From the NCBI GenBank assembly GCA_013698135.1, contig JACCVM010000053.1, positions 1 through 14,024 on the forward strand: a stretch of 14,024 bases of DNA, in the 5' to 3' direction. The DNA is from Euzebyaceae bacterium. GTDB lineage: Bacteria > Actinomycetota > Nitriliruptoria > Euzebyales > Egibacteraceae. A program made the position numbers and the translations under genes. Below, piece by piece: positions 1 to 6,393 of this stretch (position 1 is the first letter of the stretch; every line of letters begins with the position of its first letter). Below the pieces are notes generated by a model. It was given only the letters and a program-made list of their open reading frames with translations. It made no database searches and was not told where the DNA came from.

Positions 1-328
1 CGGCCCAGCCCGCGGCGAAGTCCAGCGGGTGGTACACGAGGTCGGGCAGGTCACCCGAGGCGGCATTGGAGATCATCAGACTGGGCAGCTCGTCCTCCTC
101 GACAGCGACCAGCTCCACCTCGACCCCCGACTCTTCGGTGAACCCGTCGATGATGTCCTCGGTCAGCGCGATGCGGTCGGGCTCGTTCTCGGTGCTCCAA
201 AGGCTGATCGAGCCACCCGCGGTGGCGCCCTCCGAGCCGCCGGACTGTCCCTCGCCGTCCCCTCCCCCGCACGCCGCGGCCACCAGGCACAAAGCGAAAC
301 CGATGAACAGCAGCGACGGACGGCGCAT
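1..328 (-). CDS. ABC transporter extracellular substrate-binding lipoprotein (family 1), N-terminal part, cut by window edge
   Basis: The 109 visible codons start at ATG 328 with a purine-rich RBS (GGGAGGGA) about 6 nt upstream. Residues 1-20 form a lipoprotein signal: MRRP n-region, hydrophobic LLFIGFALCLVAAA, then Cys20 as the lipidation site. A Gly/Ser/Glu linker follows, and then ISLWSTENEPDRIALTEDIIDGF, EVELVAVDEDEL and DLPDLVYHPLDFAAGWA. These are typical of solute-binding family 1 (SBP_bac_1) proteins, which capture sugars or related solutes at the outer face of the membrane for an ABC importer. The -1 to -3 residues before the Cys are all Ala, a loose lipobox. The permease genes are expected beyond the left edge. 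The substrate cannot be told from this fragment. Confidence 0.88.
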   Translation of the reverse strand, partial: MRRPSLLFIGFALCLVAAACGGGDGEGQSGGSEGATAGGSISLWSTENEPDRIALTEDIIDGFTEESGVEVELVAVEEDELPSLMISNAASGDLPDLVYHPLDFAAGWA

Positions 329-357
329 ACGGGTCCCTCCCCCTCAAGCGAGCGGGG

Positions 358-386
358 ATCATAACGGATGGACCACTCCCGCGTAA
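358..386 (-). promoter_or_regulatory. Putative promoter of the substrate-binding lipoprotein
   Basis: On the minus strand TATGAT (358-363) differs from the TATAAT consensus at one base. Seventeen bases upstream lies TTACGC (381-386), a weak -35. Transcription would start near 351, giving a leader of about 23 nt that contains the RBS. The -10 box is good, the -35 box is poor, and nothing else in the gap competes. Confidence 0.45.
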
Positions 387-414
387 GGGGGCGCGCATCC
401 TCGCCTTCGACCGA

Positions 415-432
415 TGCTATCGTATTGCTATC
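415..432. promoter_or_regulatory. Direct repeat upstream of the toxin-antitoxin genes, candidate autoregulatory operator
   Basis: TGCTATC occurs at 415-421 and again at 426-432. The start-to-start distance is 11 bp, about one helical turn, so both copies face the same side of the DNA. TATCGT (418-423) inside the repeat fits a TANNNT -10 box, and the antitoxin RBS and ATG follow within 30 bp. Ribbon-helix-helix antitoxins usually repress their own promoter, so this is the natural operator candidate. That role is inferred from position only. Confidence 0.4.
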
Positions 433-447
433 TACCGGGAGGCGGCG

Positions 448-675
448 ATGGCCAACTTACTGATCCGGAACGTGCGTCCCGCTGTCCACGACGAGCTGAA
501 GCGCCGCGCCGGGGCGTCGGGCATGAGCGTGCAGGCGTACGTGTCTCGGGTCCTCGACCAGCATGCTGCCCGACCATCCCTGTCCACGTGGTTACGCAGC
601 CTCGACGAACTTCCGCGCCACCCGGACGTGGTGGGGGCCCGGGTCCTGCGACAAGCCCGCGACGAGCTGTTGTGA
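448..675 (+). CDS. FitA/VapB-like ribbon-helix-helix antitoxin
   Basis: A 75-residue protein with ATG at 448 and RBS GGGAGG just upstream. The N-terminus MANLLIRNVRPAVHDELK gives the beta strand and first helix of the Arc/MetJ-type ribbon-helix-helix fold. RRAGASGMSVQAYVSRVLDQHA forms the rest of the dimeric DNA-binding domain (to about residue 40). The remainder is the toxin-binding tail. The last bases overlap the PIN toxin start by 4 nt (GTGA), as in a coupled toxin-antitoxin operon. It is expected to neutralise the downstream PIN RNase and repress the operon. The family assignment is strong; the FitA versus VapB naming is not settled by sequence reading alone. Confidence 0.88.
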   Translation: MANLLIRNVRPAVHDELKRRAGASGMSVQAYVSRVLDQHAARPSLSTWLRSLDELPRHPDVVGARVLRQARDELL

Positions 676-1067
676 CCCTCGTCCTGGACGCCTCCGCGGT
701 CATCGATCTCCTACTTCGCAGCGACTGCGGTGGGCGCGTCCGACAGGCCCTCAGCGCTTACGACATCGACGAGCTGACCACAGTGGCGCACCTCGATGCC
801 GAGGTGTTCTCCGGTCTCGCCCGACTTCACCGCGGCGGGGAGCTGGACGCCGACGAGATAGCTGAGCTGCTACTCCGGCTGGCGGATCTGGCCGTCACGC
901 GAATGCCAATTACGCGTGAACTGCTCGAGGCCGCGTGGGCGCTACGCAACAACATCGCGGCCCGCGACGCGCTGTACGTTGCCTCGGCGCAAGCGCTCAA
1001 TGCGTCGCTGCTGACGACCGACGGTTCTCTTGCGCGCACTGTACCCAGCCTGGTCGGCGAACTGTGA
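672..1067 (+). CDS. vapC: VapC-family PIN-domain ribonuclease toxin
   Basis: The 131-residue reading from GTG 672 overlaps the antitoxin stop by 4 nt. All four acidic positions of the PIN active site are visible: Asp6 (LVLDASAVIDLLL), Glu44 (LDAEVFSGL), Asp99 (AARDALYVASAQAL) and Asp117 (LLTTDGSLAR). They bind the Mg2+/Mn2+ ions used to cut RNA. The length is typical of VapC. The order antitoxin then toxin with translational coupling fits a type II module. An upstream in-frame extension beginning near 414 is rejected because it would run through the antitoxin and its RBS. No disrupting changes are seen, so the toxin looks functional. RNA targets of VapC proteins (often tRNA) cannot be predicted here. 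Confidence 0.92.
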   Translation: MTLVLDASAVIDLLLRSDCGGRVRQALSAYDIDELTTVAHLDAEVFSGLARLHRGGELDADEIAELLLRLADLAVTRMPITRELLEAAWALRNNIAARDALYVASAQALNASLLTTDGSLARTVPSLVGEL

Positions 1068-1142
1068 CATTGAGGATTGAGATCACGGCCGCGGCATGGA
1101 GCACGCGATACAGCGGGTGAACGTGGGCCACACTGCACGGTG

Positions 1143-1494
1143 ATGGCGACGATCGAGCAATTCCGCGCCCTGGCGCGTTCGTCGCCGTGGCGGTGGCTCG
1201 TACGACCCGCGCTGCGCATGCTGCGCGCTGCTGTTCTCCGCTCAGAGCGAGGCCCGCGATGCCGACGCGGGAGGGCCGACGTTGCGAGAGCGCGAGCCCG
1301 GCCTGCGCCACGCCGAGGCGCACCGAGTCCGCCTCGATGTGGCGACCGGTGTCTGCGTGTTCACCCAGGAGGTCGGCGGGACCCACGCCGGAAACGGCCA
1401 CGACTTGCGTCTTGAGGCGGTCGACGAGCCGATGCCTGACGAGCTGTTCGAGACCAAACGGTCAGGCCTACTCCGGCGGCTGCGGAACCGATGA
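1143..1494 (+). pseudogene. Decayed conserved actinobacterial gene (internal deletion plus frameshift)
   Basis: ATG 1143 opens with MATIEQFRALARSSPWRW, which I recognise as the start of a conserved actinobacterial protein family of unknown function, usually some 250-300 residues. After about 18 codons the homology-like reading moves to the next frame: YDPRCACCALLFS, then REREPGLRHAEAHRVRLDV, TGVCVFTQEVGG and HDLRLEAVDEPMPDELF, stopping with TGA at 1492-1494. These resemble the C-terminal part of the same family (Cys-rich YxPRCxCC motif, LDVxTGVCV). The middle section appears absent, and the change of frame falls near 1195-1202. The gene therefore looks like a relic made by an internal deletion of a length that shifts the frame. 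The family recognition is from memory and unverified. The 3' end overlaps the stop of the convergent HTH gene by 27 bp. Confidence 0.55.
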
Positions 1495-2097
1495 CGCCGA
1501 GCAGGAGGTTCCTTCACCGAAGGCCGTCCACCTGATGCTTGACTGAGGCTGCTCCCCTCTCGCCGAGTAGATCCGACAGAACCGGTCGGCGGTCACGCGG
1601 ACGCGGGCGTCGAGCGCGACCGCGTCGGGAAAGCGCAGCACGACCTCGCTGGCGACCTCACGCAGCTGTGGGTAGGCGATGACGGCGGCCGCCTCGGCCG
1701 CCGCCTCAGGACTTTCGAAGCGTTCGAGTCCGGTCGGGGACAGCCATGCTTGCGCCGTGGCCGCATCCGCTCCCGGCACGGGTGACCACGGTGTCGGGAT
1801 ACCGGAGACCGTCGCGAGCACCGCGAGGATCACCAGCAGCGTCGCCGTACCAGCAGCAGCAGTCGTCGCTCTCCGGCGCGGCTTGGTGACGCCGGGTGCT
1901 AGGCCCACGATCTGGTGAATCCGCTGGTGGCTGAGTCCCAATGCGGCGGCGACCTCCCGCAGGGACATGCCTGCCGCCACCAGCTCCCGCACGCGTTGGT
2001 GATACTCGCGCTTGGCCTCATCGACCTCGTCCTGGCGAGCTTCGAAGGCGGCGCGAGCCTGCTGGGTGCGTCGCAGCAAGGTCTCCCGGTCAGACAC
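1468..2097 (-). CDS. Membrane-anchored helix-turn-helix protein
   Basis: A 209-residue protein. Residues 5-40 are a charged, probably coiled-coil helix (RRTQQARAAFEARQDEVDEAK). Residues 40-64 form a sigma-region-4/resolvase-like HTH (LVAAGMSLREVAAALGLSHQRI). A basic patch (KPRRR) is followed by one membrane segment at about 78-100 (LLVILAVLATVSGI). The rest, about 110 residues, would be outside the membrane with two Cys and no domain I recognise. A DNA-binding domain inside and a sensor-like domain outside suggest one-component signalling, but that is inference. GTG 2097 is chosen because an upstream promoter places the transcript start at this codon. The longer TTG start at 2133 coincides with the -35 box. 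It is divergent from the pRiA4b-like gene. Confidence 0.78.
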   Translation of the reverse strand: MSDRETLLRRTQQARAAFEARQDEVDEAKREYHQRVRELVAAGMSLREVAAALGLSHQRIHQIVGLAPGVTKPRRRATTAAAGTATLLVILAVLATVSGIPTPWSPVPGADAATAQAWLSPTGLERFESPEAAAEAAAVIAYPQLREVASEVVLRFPDAVALDARVRVTADRFCRIYSARGEQPQSSIRWTAFGEGTSCSASSVPQPPE

Positions 2098-2104
2098 AGT
2101 GTCT

Positions 2105-2133
2105 ACGCTACTGTCCCGTTGCGATACCACCAA
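2105..2133 (-). promoter_or_regulatory. Putative promoter giving a leaderless mRNA for the HTH membrane protein
   Basis: On the minus strand TTGGTG (2128-2133) and TAGCGT (2105-2110) are separated by 17 bp. Seven bases after the -10 box comes GTG at 2097, so transcription should begin at or next to the start codon. TANNNT -10 boxes followed at this distance by ATG/GTG are the usual form of leaderless genes in actinobacteria. No good RBS precedes GTG 2097, which agrees. The -35 is weak. Confidence 0.5.
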
Positions 2134-2152
2134 GGTGGAAGGTCCGTCGAGC

Positions 2153-2698
2153 GTGCCGAACTATTTGGATGTCGAGGTCAGCCTCGATCAGGTGATCCCG
2201 CGAATCTGGCGCCGGTTCCTGCTGCGAGACCGGGCCACCTTCCTCGACCTGCATCAGGCCATCCAGGACGCCTGCGGCTGGGAGCGGTCCCACCTGTTCG
2301 CCTTCCGCGACGCCAAGGGTGCGGTCATCGCGGGGATGCCGGATGACTTCGGGTTCGGTTCCCCCGATCCGGATGCCGGCAAGGTACGAGCTGGGGAATA
2401 CCTGAAGCGGAACTGGTCGGTCGCCTACGAATATGACTTCGGGGACAGCTGGGAGCACACCGTTGAGCTGAAGGAGGTGGTGACCGAGGCCGAGAAGTTC
2501 ACCCGACGCATACTCGACGGCGCACGCGCGTTCCCTCCTGAAGACTGCGGGGGTGTGCCCGGCTACGAGGACGTCGTCCCGGTCGCGTCCGGTGGGGAAG
2601 CCGCCTATCACGACACCGCCGATCTGCGCGCTTGGTGTGCCGGCTGGGATCCTGACTTCTTCGACCTCGCAGCCGTCGGCCGGCAGTTCGACCACTGA
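2153..2698 (+). CDS. Plasmid pRiA4b ORF-3 family protein
   Basis: The 181-residue reading from GTG 2153 matches the pRiA4b ORF-3 family (Pfam PF07929) along its length. It has the N-terminal strand and IWRR motif (VEVSLDQVIPRIWRRF), the LHQAIQDACGWERSHLFAF helix, YEYDFGDSWEHTVEL, the CGGVPGYEDVV loop and a C-terminal FFDLAAVGRQFD. The family is common on plasmids and chromosomes and its biochemical role is not established. GTG 2153 has GGAAGG 10 nt upstream; GTG 2135 in the same frame is an alternative with a poorer RBS. Longer readings starting near 2012 run through the divergent HTH gene and its promoter. The gene is complete, so despite its plasmid-derived name it gives no direct sign of recent transfer. 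Confidence 0.9.
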   Translation: MPNYLDVEVSLDQVIPRIWRRFLLRDRATFLDLHQAIQDACGWERSHLFAFRDAKGAVIAGMPDDFGFGSPDPDAGKVRAGEYLKRNWSVAYEYDFGDSWEHTVELKEVVTEAEKFTRRILDGARAFPPEDCGGVPGYEDVVPVASGGEAAYHDTADLRAWCAGWDPDFFDLAAVGRQFDH

Positions 2699-2895
2699 TC
2701 GTCGCGGGAGGGCCGCGCCGAACATCGTGCGCTGTCCCTGCGCGAATGCCCGCGGGCTCGATCCTGGCCGGTGCCCGTGGCAGAGACAAGGTCGCTCTGG
2801 TCCGCGGGATCTGTGAGGAAGCGCTGCGCCGAGCGCTCGCCGAGTCGCTGGGTGGACCGACCATCCGGATCAGAGTTGTCGCTGAGGCGGCCCGG
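2699..2895. other. Gap between convergent genes; possible coding relic, no clear terminator
   Basis: The gap lies between the pRiA4b-like gene and the ABC exporter, which converge. A plus-strand frame from ATG 2746 reads VALVRGICEEALRRALAESLGG then TIRIRVVAEAA before running antisense into the exporter. It has protein-like character but no start context and no own stop, so it is at most a relic. An inverted repeat (GAGGCGG 2884-2890, CCGCCTC 2904-2910) overlaps the exporter stop, but there is no T-run after it. Confidence 0.3.
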
Positions 2896-4779
2896 TCAGG
2901 CGACCGCCTCGGCGGCGGGCGGCTGGTCGAACTGGGTCCGGTACAGCTCGGTGTAACGGCCGCCGGCCGCCAGCAGCTCGGTGTGCGTGCCCTGCTCCAC
3001 GACCCGTCCGTCCTCGATCACCAGGATGTGATCGGCGGCTCGGACGGTGGACAAACGGTGGGCGATCACCACCGCTGTCCTCCCGGCGAGTGCCTCACCC
3101 AGCGCCGCCTGCACCGCCGCCTCCGACGTCGAGTCCAAGTGCGCCGTTGCCTCGTCGAGGATCACCACCCGAGGCCGCGCCAGCAGCAGCCGGGCGATCG
3201 TCAAGCGCTGCCGCTCGCCGCCGGATAGCCGGTACCCGCGCTCGCCGACGACCGTGTCCAACCCGTCGGGCAGCGCGGCCACAAGATCGGCGAGCCGGGC
3301 GCGGCGCAGCACGTCCCACAGCTCGTCCTCCGACGCCGCCGGCCGCGCGATCAGCAGGTTGGCGCGCACCGACTCGTGGAACAGATGCCCGTCCTGCGTC
3401 ACCATCCCGAGCGCCTCGCGGATTGAGTCGGCGGACAGGTCCCGCACGTCGACGCCGGACAGGCGGACGGCGCCACCCTCGACGTCATACAGCCGCGGCA
3501 CCAGCTGGGCGATCGTGGACTTGCCTGCGCCCGACGATCCCACCAAGGCGAGCATCTGCCCCGGCTCGGCGCGGAACGACACGCCGTGCAACACCTCGAC
3601 GCCGCCCCGCTTGTCGAGCTTGGCGACCTCCTCCAGCGAGGCCAGCGACACCTTGTCCGCCGACGGATAGCTGAAGTGCACATTGTCGAACTCGACGGAG
3701 ACTGGCCCGTCCGGTACCGGCCTGGCCCCCGGCCTCTCGATGATCAGGGGCTTGAGGTCCAGCACTTCGAAGACCCGCTCGAAGCTGACCAGGGCGCTCA
3801 TCACCTCGACTCGCGCGTTGGCCAGGGCGGTCAGCGGCGCGTAGAGGCGGGTGAGCAGCAGGGCCATGGCGACCACATCGCCCGGCGCCAACTGATTGCG
3901 CAGCGCGTAGAAGCCACCCAACGCGTAGACCAGCGCCAGCGCCAGCGCCGAGACCAGCGTCAGCGCGCTGACGAACACCCACTGCAGCATGGCGGTGCGC
4001 ACCCCGATGTCGCGCACGCGACGCGCCCGCACGGCGAACTCGGCCGATTCCTGGGAGGGCCGGCTGAACAGCTTGACCAGCGTCGCCCCAGGAGCCGAGA
4101 ACCGCTCCGTCATCTGGGTGCTCATCAAGGCGTTGTGGTTGGCCGACTCCCGCTCGAGCTGCGCCAGCCGGGTGCCCATCCGCTGCGCCGGCAGCACGAA
4201 CACCGGCAGCAGCAGCAAGGTCAGCATGGTGATCTGCCAGGACGTCCCGATCATCACGATCAGCGTCAGCACGAGGGTCACCAGATTGCTGACCACGCCG
4301 GAGAGGGTGCCGCTGAAGGCGCGCTGCGCGCCGATGACGTCGCTGTTCAGCCGGCTCACCAGCGCCCCGGTGCGTGTGCGGGTGAAGAAGGCGATCGGCA
4401 TGCGCTGGACGTGGTCGAACACCGCCGTCCGCAGGTCGAGGATGAGGCCCTCTCCGATCCCCGCCGACAGCCAGCGCGTGACCACCCCCAGCCCACTCTC
4501 GGCGACCGCGATGACAGCGATGAGGCCTGCGAGCCTGAGGACGACCTCCAGTGCGGCGCCCGCGACGATCGCGGTCACGACTCGACCGGCCAGCACCGGG
4601 GTGGCGACCGCCAGGCCGGCCGTCACGACGCTGAGCAGCAGGAAGGCCACCAGCTGCCGGCGGTGCGGTCTGGCGAAGGCGGCCATGCGCCGCAGCGTGG
4701 CCCTGGAGAACGGCCGTCGATCCTGCTGCGCGTGCATCGCGTTGTACAGCGACATCCACGCCGTGACTTCCATGTCCAT
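2896..4779 (-). CDS. MsbA-like fused ABC exporter (membrane domain plus ATPase)
   Basis: A 627-residue half-transporter, expected to act as a dimer pumping lipids or drugs out of the cytoplasm. Residues about 44-325 form the ABC_membrane (type 1 exporter) domain with six hydrophobic segments. The ATPase domain follows: Walker A GSSGAGKST at about 414-422, Q-loop region MVTQDGHLFHESVRANL, signature LSGGERQR at about 518, Walker B VVILDEAT at about 538-545 and H-loop VIAHRLST with His574. A 20-residue insertion (SADKVSLASLEEVAKLDKRG) splits the first ATPase strands, as in an actinobacterial subgroup I recognise. ATG 4779 is chosen; an in-frame GTG at 4845 lies upstream of the predicted transcription start. 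The gene has its own SoxR/MerR-like promoter, so it need not be co-transcribed with the hydrolase gene upstream. Confidence 0.93.
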   Translation of the reverse strand: MDMEVTAWMSLYNAMHAQQDRRPFSRATLRRMAAFARPHRRQLVAFLLLSVVTAGLAVATPVLAGRVVTAIVAGAALEVVLRLAGLIAVIAVAESGLGVVTRWLSAGIGEGLILDLRTAVFDHVQRMPIAFFTRTRTGALVSRLNSDVIGAQRAFSGTLSGVVSNLVTLVLTLIVMIGTSWQITMLTLLLLPVFVLPAQRMGTRLAQLERESANHNALMSTQMTERFSAPGATLVKLFSRPSQESAEFAVRARRVRDIGVRTAMLQWVFVSALTLVSALALALVYALGGFYALRNQLAPGDVVAMALLLTRLYAPLTALANARVEVMSALVSFERVFEVLDLKPLIIERPGARPVPDGPVSVEFDNVHFSYPSADKVSLASLEEVAKLDKRGGVEVLHGVSFRAEPGQMLALVGSSGAGKSTIAQLVPRLYDVEGGAVRLSGVDVRDLSADSIREALGMVTQDGHLFHESVRANLLIARPAASEDELWDVLRRARLADLVAALPDGLDTVVGERGYRLSGGERQRLTIARLLLARPRVVILDEATAHLDSTSEAAVQAALGEALAGRTAVVIAHRLSTVRAADHILVIEDGRVVEQGTHTELLAAGGRYTELYRTQFDQPPAAEAVA

Positions 4780-4848
4780 CGTGCACCGCCGGCATCTCGG
4801 GAGCAATGGTGGGGACCTGCACGCTCCGCCCAGGCCCAGGTCCACTAC

Positions 4849-4879
4849 ACGCTAGGACCTCAACCGCACTTGAGGTCAA
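4849..4879 (-). promoter_or_regulatory. SoxR/MerR-type promoter and operator for the ABC exporter
   Basis: On the minus strand -35 TTGACC (4874-4879) and -10 TAGCGT (4849-4854) are 19 bp apart. That is longer than the normal 17 bp and typical of promoters activated by MerR-family regulators. The spacer contains a perfect inverted repeat: GACCTCAA, 6 bp, TTGAGGTC at 4856-4877. The central 18 bp match 14 of 18 positions of the Escherichia coli soxS SoxR box as I recall it (CCTCAAGT at one end, TTGAGG at the other). Transcription would start near 4842, about 60 nt before ATG 4779. No merR/soxR gene is in the window, so the regulator is unknown. Confidence 0.72.
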
Positions 4880-4926
4880 GTTATGCCTGGCTCACAGCAC
4901 CACCGCCCGGCAACGCCGATGCTGGG

Positions 4927-5778
4927 TCAGTCCCCCGCCACGGCGCCGCCCATGACCTCGATGTAGCGCCGCGCTGATGCCTCCACCACGCGCTTTGCAT
5001 CGCGACGCAGGACGGGCGCCCACCAGCCCCCGTAGATCCGATCGAAGGCATACGGGCGCACCGCGGAGACGACGCCGCGGACCGCGCGGGCGGGCAGCGG
5101 GAGCCGGTTCGGCGCGCTCCACACAAAGGTGACGCGGTCCTCGCCCGGCGTCACGAAGATGGTGTCCCCGCTCAGCAGCGCACCGGAGCCGCCGGCGCCC
5201 GGCGCCCAGTGGACGACCGAGCTGCCGGGGAAGTGGCCGCCACACTCGATGAGGGTGACGTCAGTAAACACCGTTAGTGCATCGCGCCACGTCCGAAGGG
5301 CCGGGGCCAGGTGGGTGAGCCAGGAGGCGTCGGCTTCAGGCAGCAGAATCTCGGCGTCAAAGGTCCGGCTCCATTCGGTGATCGCACCATAGAAGTGAGG
5401 ATGACTGGCGCTGACGGCCCGCAGGCCGCCGGCGTCGCGCACCTGCCGCACCGCCGCAGCGTCAAGGAATCCGGGTGGATCCCACAGCAGGTTGCCTTCG
5501 GCGGTGGTGACCAGCAGCGCACGCTGGCCGATCCCAACCGATGGTTCCACGCCGATGCCGATCAGCCCCGGTTCAATCTCGCGCACGTCGCTGCGGTGCC
5601 CATCGGCGGCGAGCTGGTCCAACGTTGTCCACCGCTGACCGCCCGGTGGCACCCACTGCCGCTCGTCGGCGCAGATGGCACAGACGGTCGGCGGCGAGGG
5701 CGCCGCTGGGTAGTGGTTGCCACAGGCCGCGCAGATCCACATCCGCGGACCGGCCGTGCGGTCAACTCCGTTGCTCAT
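4927..5778 (-). CDS. MBL-fold metallo-hydrolase with N-terminal zinc ribbon
   Basis: 283 residues from ATG 5778, with RBS GGAG about 8 nt upstream. The N-terminus carries a rubredoxin-like zinc ribbon: Cys16 and Cys19 (CAAC) and Cys33 and Cys36 (CAIC), followed by DERQWVPPGGQRWTTL. A beta-lactamase-fold domain follows, with LLVTTAEGNLLWDPPG, SHPHFYGAITEW (His126, His128), GGHFPGSSVVHW (His172) and LLSGDTIFV (Asp195). The usual HxHxDH metal motif is reduced to HPHFYG, so the second metal site is probably altered. I recognise this architecture as a conserved family annotated MBL-fold hydrolase; its substrate is not known. The promoter is not evident. The fused ABC exporter lies 147 bp downstream on the same strand. 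Confidence 0.88.
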   Translation of the reverse strand: MSNGVDRTAGPRMWICAACGNHYPAAPSPPTVCAICADERQWVPPGGQRWTTLDQLAADGHRSDVREIEPGLIGIGVEPSVGIGQRALLVTTAEGNLLWDPPGFLDAAAVRQVRDAGGLRAVSASHPHFYGAITEWSRTFDAEILLPEADASWLTHLAPALRTWRDALTVFTDVTLIECGGHFPGSSVVHWAPGAGGSGALLSGDTIFVTPGEDRVTFVWSAPNRLPLPARAVRGVVSAVRPYAFDRIYGGWWAPVLRRDAKRVVEASARRYIEVMGGAVAGD

Positions 5779-5826
5779 CAGCCGCTCCGATGTCCGGGTA
5801 CATGGCCGTCGGCGTTGCGTCGGGGG

Positions 5827-6375
5827 TCAATCCAGCCGTTCGGTGACTGCGGCGGCTTCGGCCTCCTCGGCGGCCTCGCGCGTAGTGTCCGCCTCGCGGG
5901 CGGTCGCCCCAACCTCGTCTTGTGCCCCCTGCCGCTCCAATTCCGCTTCCTCGGCAATCGCGCGTGTTGCCTTCAGCGCTGCTTCGGCCTGACGCCGCCG
6001 CTTCAGCTCTTTCTCACGCTCCCGCTGCGCCTGCTGCGTCCGCCGCTGCTCACCTCGAGGCTGGCGCCGCGCTGCGCCCTGTTGCTGGTCCGCTGCCTCC
6101 TCGGGCGGTCGGCGGGCATCGGCCTGAGCGCGGGTCTCCTCAGCGCGGTCATCTTCGGTGACGCGGCCACGGCCTTGGCGACCAACGCCTCGATCGCCGC
6201 CCGCCGAGCCGAGGACACCGCTCGCAATTGCGGCGCCTTGACGCCGGACAGCAGGCGCCGCTGCTGCTCTCGTACTGCGGCGCCCGACTCCAACAGCGCC
6301 TCGACGGCAGCGCGATCGGCACGCGGACGTGCCAGCCTCCGCCTGCCCAGCCCCGATGGCAGGTCACCCCGGAAG
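5827..6375 (-). pseudogene. Degenerate alanine-rich coiled-coil protein gene
   Basis: Two frames carry one protein-like sequence. The upstream frame, entering near 6370, reads ADRAAVEALLESGAAVREQQ, RLLSGVKAPQLRAVSSARR and AAIEALVAKAVAA. At about 6157-6170 the sense moves to the next frame: VTEDDRAEETRAQAD, AQREREKELKRRRQAEAALK, IAEEAELERQ and finally AVTERLD with TGA at 5827-5829. A single missing base would rejoin them. The pattern resembles an actinobacterial coiled-coil family that normally begins with about 80 more residues, ending in an AWALNQ-like motif. That part and a middle segment appear missing, and no start codon with an RBS is seen in the right frame. It follows the ABC-2 permease stop directly. 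A relic is likely; family recognition is from memory. Confidence 0.55.
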
Positions 6376-6393
6376 CCGGCGCGCTCGGGGGCG

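Noticed and set aside
2746..2895. Plus-strand reading VALVRGICEEALRRALAESL as a gene
   Set aside because: There is no RBS, the frame has no stop of its own before running antisense through the exporter, and no family is recognised. Kept only as a possible relic.
2884..2910. Inverted repeat as a terminator between convergent genes
   Set aside because: The stem overlaps the exporter's last codons, the loop is long and no T-run follows on either strand.
4780..4845. N-terminal extension of the ABC exporter from GTG 4845
   Set aside because: The predicted transcription start (about 4842) lies downstream of this codon, and the extra residues (Cys/Pro/Arg-rich) are not family-like.
3586..4977. Long plus-strand open frame antisense to the ABC exporter
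   Set aside because: It is His/Arg/Gln-rich without domain character and mirrors a clear ABC exporter; a high-GC shadow frame.
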